Source: a candidate division LCP-89 bacterium
GTDB lineage: Bacteria > Electryoneota > B3-LCP
Direction of reading: 5' to 3'
Assembly: GCA_025774555.1 (NCBI GenBank)
Contig: JALGVT010000006.1
Span: 1-64,000 of the forward strand
DNA length: 64,000 bases
Both the position numbers and the translations under genes were made by a program. The notes beneath the pieces are model-generated. The model was not told the origin of the DNA, ran no database searches, and saw only the letters and a list, made by a program, of their open reading frames with translations. Position 1 is the first letter of the stretch. Every line of letters begins with the position of its first letter. Positions 59,995-64,000 of this stretch are shown here, piece after piece.

Positions 59995-60966
59995 CTATTT
60001 GCTCATAAATTCATCAATGGATTTTTCTACTTGTGCTATAGCTTCCGGGTGTCGCATGACTAAGATATCCGATCCAGCTTGCAGCAGTGCGTACGCGGTG
60101 GTTGCTTCCCACAGGATACCTCGTTCTTTTTCCGATCCCCATGAAGGCTCTTCCGCGGCAGTCATTTTAACTTCCTTAACTTTCCAGGTTTCCTGACCCA
60201 CGAAGTTGATAAAAGGCATGCACATCATAACATCGCCGCCCAATGCCTGCAGTCTTATGCGTTCCATGACGGAGTAGGTGTATTCATATCCGTATCCTAA
60301 ACCACCGGTAAGCGGATCTATCAGTATTCGGTCTTTGGGGACATTCATGTCGGTGAGCAGGATATTAAGCTGTTTAGCCAGATTAACGTCGATGGGAGTT
60401 TCAGCGACAAGGTTACAATCATAGGCGATGGCTGCTGCTGCCAGCGTTTTATAATGCTCATCGACGGCTGAAGCCAGGGTGATTCCTTCACCGCGGCACT
60501 CTTCGGCGCATTTGGCGAGCATCTCAGAGTTTTTATCGCCGGTACCGTACCCCTGAACAATGATGGGAACATCCACAGCCGCTACAATTTCTTTAAGGAG
60601 ACCAACGCATTCCGCAATGGGACGATCCAGTCTGTCTGGATTCGCTCCGATAAAATGCAGGCAGATCAGCTTTGCGCCGTATTTTTCGACGACCAGTTTC
60701 GACCAGGCTACCGGATCGTTCAGCATGTCTTTATAGACTTCTCTGACGATCGGCGTCCAGTCATTTTCAGGCGGTTCGACATCAGGGATTTCAAAGGCGA
60801 TAACAGGGCGGTGCGGGATAAACCCTTCAAACAGATGCAGCGGCAGGGCATTCTGTCCGCCTACTACAATTTCGCTGCCGCGCGAACCGCCGTTTTCCTT
60901 TGTTTTACCCAGCGTTACTTCCGCGATCGAGCCGGGCCAGGTCTTCTTGGGTAAATTAATTGACAT
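59995..60966 (-). CDS. acsD: Corrinoid/iron-sulfur protein small subunit
   Basis: Small (beta) subunit of the corrinoid iron-sulfur protein; a TIM barrel that pairs with AcsC and helps hold the corrinoid. Features: LPKKTWPGSIAEVTLG near the start, FEIPDVEPPENDWTP, LICLHFIGANPDRLD, VQGYGTGDKNSEML, ILIDPLTGGLGYGYEYTYS and PFINFVGQETWKVKE. Length 323 is normal. A sigma70-type promoter lies on the minus strand just upstream (60991..61019), so acsD-acsC is likely its own transcript, separate from cooC and acsB. Confidence 0.94.
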   Translation of the reverse strand: MSINLPKKTWPGSIAEVTLGKTKENGGSRGSEIVVGGQNALPLHLFEGFIPHRPVIAFEIPDVEPPENDWTPIVREVYKDMLNDPVAWSKLVVEKYGAKLICLHFIGANPDRLDRPIAECVGLLKEIVAAVDVPIIVQGYGTGDKNSEMLAKCAEECRGEGITLASAVDEHYKTLAAAAIAYDCNLVAETPIDVNLAKQLNILLTDMNVPKDRILIDPLTGGLGYGYEYTYSVMERIRLQALGGDVMMCMPFINFVGQETWKVKEVKMTAAEEPSWGSEKERGILWEATTAYALLQAGSDILVMRHPEAIAQVEKSIDEFMSK

Positions 60967-60990
60967 GTCAACTTCTTGTATTTTAGTAGG

Positions 60991-61019
60991 TTATATAATA
61001 TGGGTAAAAAATTTGACAA
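60991..61019 (-). promoter_or_regulatory. Promoter of the acsD-acsC operon
   Basis: On the minus strand, TTGTCA (61019-61014) followed after 16 nt by TATATA or after 18 nt by TATAAC. It overlaps the tandem repeats of the plus-strand promoter next to it. Confidence 0.55.
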
Positions 61020-61025
61020 ATGCTA

Positions 61026-61054
61026 TTGACAAATGCTATTTAATATGTTATATT
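61026..61054 (+). promoter_or_regulatory. Consensus promoter of a small RNA divergent from acsD
   Basis: TTGACA (61026-61031), 17 nt, TATATT (61049-61054). The 13-bp unit TTGACAAATGCTA is present twice in tandem (61013-61025, 61026-61038), duplicating the -35 region. Confidence 0.7.
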
Positions 61055-61060
61055 ATCAAT

Positions 61061-61125
61061 GTCGGCCGAAACAAGCTCATGCTTGAGGTAGGTCGACCCA
61101 AATGCTCCCTCCGGGGAGCATTTTT
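61061..61125 (+). ncRNA. Candidate small RNA between acsD and the DUF3800 gene
   Basis: About 65 nt from the expected transcription start to an intrinsic terminator (61101-61125: AATGCTCCC with GGGGAGCATT, then T). The 5' part folds into a hairpin: GTCGGCC (61061) pairs imperfectly with GGTCGAC, enclosing CAAGC-TCAT-GCTTG. There is no ORF, and the next gene is convergent, so the RNA is not a leader. No known RNA family is recognised. It is divergent from the acsD-acsC promoter and ends 4 nt before the 3' end of the DUF3800 gene. Confidence 0.6.
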
Positions 61126-61128
61126 CTG

Positions 61129-62055
61129 TTAGTAATCTTCAATTACCTTCACACCCAAAGGATGTTCAGGAGCAGCTCGTTTGCATAGAATTGGCTCAAG
61201 AATAGGGAATAAATTATGCAATCCGAGGTCGTTTTCAATTTTAACACTTTTAAACTTAGTTGGCACCGTTTGATGAAACAAGTATTTAGAAAGACAATAG
61301 CCTATTACATCTGCAATCTGAACAAAGTGAGAATGATTCGAATCAATAAACACGGGATCACCAAGAATGTGATTCAGTGTAACGGGACGAGTTTTAATTG
61401 ACCCACCCACTTCAGAACGATAAGGAACATAGTTAAAAACACGCATTCGCCTATAAAGCTTTCTTAAACGATCATTTTGTGTTTGATCCGGGAATATAAT
61501 AGACCTTTCAGTAGATGCAATAGCGTTTAGCCATTCAGGAATTTGTCGGTTTTGGATAGTTTCGATGAAAGAATGATAATCGTTTGCTTTTCTTTTCTCA
61601 AAATGATAAAGGTGTGCCTCTATCCTCTGTAGTGTATATTCCCATGTTCTTATGAATCTTTCTTTAGCTAGATTTTTCGCATCCTTTTTATTTAATGGTA
61701 TTTTATGTTTTTTTCGAAAACAAACATTTTGAACTTCTAATAGCGGAGCAAGTGCTGAAATAAAACATATGATTTTTCTTAGTATCTCAAGTCTCTCGGG
61801 TTTTACCAATCTTCCTAAGGAAGATCCATTTATCCGTTTGAATCTGGGATTCGCATTAATTATATTATGCCCTTTCAGCTCAAGAGTTAGCGGAATATGG
61901 TGTATATCCCGCAATAACTGCCTAAGTTCTTTGAGTTTATTGAAAAGGCTCTCCTATTCAGTTTCGTGGATTATTAAAGCGGTCACGCTGAAATAGGGTG
62001 TGGAACCCAGTCCCCCACCAGGATCACCAGTCTCGTCGAAATATACTAAAAACAT
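61129..62055 (-). pseudogene. DUF3800 family gene interrupted by an in-frame amber codon
   Basis: The frame begins with ATG at 62055 and MFLVYFDETGDPGGG, the DxE-type N-terminal motif of DUF3800 proteins, runs 33 codons to TAG at 61954-61956 and then continues in the same frame (ESLFNKLKELRQLLRDIHH) to the normal end, where DSNHSHFVQIADVIGYCL gives the second DUF3800 motif (Q-x-AD). Without the TAG the product would be ~307 residues, usual for the family. Family knowledge: DUF3800 proteins are RNase H-like and occur as accessory or defence-associated genes. The AT-rich codon use and position inside the acs cluster suggest insertion by transfer, then inactivation. Confidence 0.8.
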
Positions 62056-62068
62056 AAGTTTGCACTAA

Positions 62069-62839
62069 TTATTGGTTTTTGCTATCTATCAATCGATCTG
62101 TGATATTTGTTATTGATTCACCTAATAATTTTGGAATGTTTATATCCGAGCCAGCCTGCCAATTTGTTCTAATCTCTAAATCTAAGGGCAAAGAGGCGAT
62201 GATTTCAAGGTTTTTCAGCACTTCTTTGACCTGTTTGGATTCCTCATCGTTGTCTATTTTATTCAGCACGCCAACGATTTTGGGTACTCCGAGGTTTGCC
62301 GCCAGTTTGTGGATGCGCTGCGCTGTTTCAATGCTCTGGCGCGATGGTTCTACCACGATCATCATCAGATCGACGCCCTGCGCGGTGCCTCGTCCCAAAT
62401 GTTCAATCCCCGCTTCCATATCCATGATGACGATCTCGCCATCCTGTGTCAAGGCATGGTTGATCAGTTCACGCACGAAGACGTTTTCCGGGCAGGCGCA
62501 ACCGCCGCGCGCTTTGGGTATATGCCCCATAACCAGCAGGCGGATATTTCCCAGTCTGACGCCATATTCTTCGGGGATGTCATCAACGCGCGGATTCATA
62601 GTGAAGTACGATCCGATATCGCTGGAAGTCGAGCCGACACGTTCCTTGATTAGCGCTTTCATATCAACGATCGGTTTGATTTTATCTCCGTCGGGAACGC
62701 CCAGAATCGATGCCATGTTGGCGTCCGGGTCAGCGTCGATGACATAGACCTTATTGCCGCGCTCTGCAAATTCCTTTGCCAGGAGCGCTGATATCGTCGT
62801 TTTACCGACGCCGCCTTTTCCGGTGATAGCGAGTTTCAT
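62069..62839 (-). CDS. cooC: CooC-type ATPase for CODH/ACS nickel insertion
   Basis: A 256-residue MinD-like ATPase that matures the nickel sites of carbon monoxide dehydrogenase or acetyl-CoA synthase. P-loop GKGGVGKTTISALLA (~7-21), VIDADPDANMASILG (~38-52), and the Cys-x-Cys metal site RGGCACPENVFVRELI (~113-128), the CooC hallmark. MDMEAGIEHLGRGTAQG follows. It is placed 13 nt before the interrupted DUF3800 gene and about 196 nt after acsB, in the same strand as all acs genes. Confidence 0.93.
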   Translation of the reverse strand: MKLAITGKGGVGKTTISALLAKEFAERGNKVYVIDADPDANMASILGVPDGDKIKPIVDMKALIKERVGSTSSDIGSYFTMNPRVDDIPEEYGVRLGNIRLLVMGHIPKARGGCACPENVFVRELINHALTQDGEIVIMDMEAGIEHLGRGTAQGVDLMMIVVEPSRQSIETAQRIHKLAANLGVPKIVGVLNKIDNDEESKQVKEVLKNLEIIASLPLDLEIRTNWQAGSDINIPKLLGESITNITDRLIDSKNQ

Positions 62840-62956
62840 AAGTAAAGAATACAGAATTCAGAATGCTCGATCGTTTCCCCATAGGTCGGAAGGACAGATA
62901 AGCCCGAGTATGAGGCTCGCCCAGCCCTAAAGGACGTGGGCTACGTATGGTACAAC

Positions 62957-63029
62957 CCCCATGAATGGGGCTTCTATTTTGATTATTTTAGTGATCTTGG
63001 TCAGTTTGAGCCCTACAATTTATTGTGGG
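62957..63029. repeat. Two short hairpin repeats between cooC and acsB
   Basis: CCCCATGAATGGGG (62957-62970; compare GCCCCATTCATGGGGC at 25311) and CCCTACAAT/ATTGTGGGA (63011-63029; compare 47555-47573). The rest of 62840-63035 shows no gene. Confidence 0.6.
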
Positions 63030-63035
63030 ACCATT

Positions 63036-64000
63036 CTACATCATTTCGCCCATAGCCAAAGCCGGATGATCGACGGTTGCCAGATGTTCAGCCAGCTTTT
63101 CCAGATCATCGGTGACGGTTTCATCGGCGATTTTATCCACCAGATCAGAACAGCCAATTTCGTCGCATCGTTCGTTAAGTTTATCACCCAGGCGATTCTT
63201 CAGGTTAGTAGTCATCCAGACGATGCGTTTTAGACCTCCGTCCGCGGATATGAACTTTTTCGACAGGACATAGAGGATGCCGATGCCGATGAATCCGGGA
63301 GTCTGCTGTCCTCCGCCGACGACCTCTGCCAGTGAGGAGAAGGTCATCCCGGCAGGCGTCATTCCCTGGAATTCGCGGTCAACGATCATAACTCCGCCGG
63401 TGCCGGGCAGGACGCAGATAATCGCTTCGAAGCAGCCGCAGGAGGTCATGGGATCTTCCATCATGGAATAGGCGCTGAATCGTTCGACCATCTGGTTGGA
63501 TTTGGAATAGACAAAATCATCCACGCCTTTCCATTTACCCTTCTCTACGTCATAGCAATCGCCTTTGGGCACAGGCTGGTTACCGCCTGTGGGATTGATC
63601 TCATAAGCGGCTTTACCATCCAGCCAGTTGTAAGCTCCGCAGAGACCCAGCCTTTCGGGCGTGATAACGCAGACATGATTAGGCGCATAAGACTGGCAGA
63701 GCTGGCAGGAATAGAACGTATCGACGGCTTCGTCAACCAGTTCTCCCATGCGTTTGTCACGCACTTCGTAACCGGATTTGGCTTCTTTGTAGAGCCGTTC
63801 CACATCCTCTTCCTTGATGAAGAGCTTCACCTGAACTTTATCGACAATGGCGGGGAATTCATTCAGCAGCATGGAGCGCAGGGTAACACCGAGATGACTC
63901 AACTTAAAACCGGCTTTCTTCGCTGTATTTGATATGCGCAGCCAGATGGTGTCGCGTTGTCCGAGGTGCATCACTCCCATGGGCATCGAGAGCATGGTAT
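63036..64000 (-). CDS. acsB: Acetyl-CoA synthase (CODH/ACS beta/alpha subunit), C-terminal part, cut by the window edge
   Basis: Joins CO, a methyl group and CoA to acetyl-CoA at the nickel-iron A-cluster. The visible ~321 residues are the C-terminal part; the in-frame ATG at 63995 is internal (PMGVMHLGQRD is a mid-protein motif). A-cluster Cys, numbered from that ATG, are 97, 100 (YSCQLC), 109 (HVCVI), 119 (GLCGAY), 186 and 188 (TSCGCFE). Their spacing (3, 9, 10, 67, 2) equals that of the Moorella enzyme (506, 509, 518, 528, 595, 597), so about 410 codons lie beyond the window. LPGTGGVMIVDREFQGMTP and PGFIGIGILYVL are further family motifs. Confidence 0.96.
   Translation of the reverse strand, partial: TMLSMPMGVMHLGQRDTIWLRISNTAKKAGFKLSHLGVTLRSMLLNEFPAIVDKVQVKLFIKEEDVERLYKEAKSGYEVRDKRMGELVDEAVDTFYSCQLCQSYAPNHVCVITPERLGLCGAYNWLDGKAAYEINPTGGNQPVPKGDCYDVEKGKWKGVDDFVYSKSNQMVERFSAYSMMEDPMTSCGCFEAIICVLPGTGGVMIVDREFQGMTPAGMTFSSLAEVVGGGQQTPGFIGIGILYVLSKKFISADGGLKRIVWMTTNLKNRLGDKLNERCDEIGCSDLVDKIADETVTDDLEKLAEHLATVDHPALAMGEMM

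Noticed and set aside
61954-61956. Recoding of TAG (pyrrolysine or alternative code) in the DUF3800 gene
   Set aside because: TAG ends thiL normally, no PYLIS-like structure is evident, and a single accessory gene is better explained by a nonsense mutation.
63036-63995. Complete 319-residue acsB starting at ATG 63995
   Set aside because: The frame is open to the window edge and A-cluster spacing shows that about 410 residues are missing; the ATG is internal.

Overview
The window looks like a chromosomal segment of an uncultured bacterium of the FCB (Fibrobacteres-Chlorobi-Bacteroidetes) superphylum, probably one of the candidate phyla that carry a Wood-Ljungdahl pathway. Direct evidence: a secreted subtilase ends in a type IX secretion (Por) sorting domain with an NPFNPTT motif; the primary sigma factor is the short ~285-residue form; YbeY has Asp where most bacteria have the third zinc-binding His; and the right end holds acetyl-CoA synthase with both corrinoid iron-sulfur protein subunits. 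The phylum name is inference. Several promoters are classical TTGACA-N17-TATAAT-like sites, unlike the Bacteroidetes -33/-7 type.

Layout. 0-14.7 kb (minus strand): a type IIG-like restriction-modification gene, then a long probable operon read from 11.7 to 2.4 kb (GlcD-like oxidase, dapA, dapB, aspartate kinase, SpoIID-like lipoprotein, TauE exporter, DUF364 protein, GT-C glycosyltransferase); next a BatA/VWA membrane protein and gmhA. 14.9-25.1 kb (plus): carbamoyltransferase-SxtJ-DUF5989, HtrA protease and primary sigma factor, a tiny Arg-rich protein, acyl-CoA dehydrogenase, PfkB kinase, SDR, lipoprotein and FmdB zinc ribbon. 26-30.5 kb (minus): pdxA-ctp-thiL-thiD. 30.7-39.3 kb (plus): NUDIX, structured leader/ncRNA, phoH-ybeY-CorC-like, radical SAM protein and RNase G/E. 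39.7-42 kb: secreted subtilase. 42-47.9 kb: an accessory, repeat-rich region with an IS481-family element and a TdeIII-like restriction-modification pair. 47.9-50.2 kb (minus): ECF sigma, anti-sigma and a secreted three-repeat protein. 50.5 kb: tRNA-Arg(ACG). 50.9-55.4 kb (plus): cysteine desulfurase, then a metal-handling trio (Cys-rich secreted protein, TonB receptor with a CxxC plug, double-YHS protein). 56-57.4 kb: MinD/FlhG-like ATPase plus a second tiny Arg-rich protein. 57.4-64 kb (minus): the acs cluster (acsB partial, cooC, interrupted DUF3800 gene, acsD, acsC, DUF166 protein).

The intergenic DNA is unusual. It holds several families of short palindromic repeats: two-hairpin modules with compensatory stem changes, fold-back elements bounded by GGGGCTGTCCC, one of them expanded around a passenger gene, and a hairpin whose loop was the IS481 target. 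The strongest candidates for undescribed elements are a ~65-nt RNA at 61.06 kb divergent from the acs operon, a ~200-nt terminator-ended leader before phoH, the two-hairpin repeat family, and the gene-carrying fold-back element. The genes point to an acetogenic or CO2-fixing, peptidoglycan-containing, T9SS-secreting organism that makes its own lysine/DAP, thiamine and pyridoxal phosphate.
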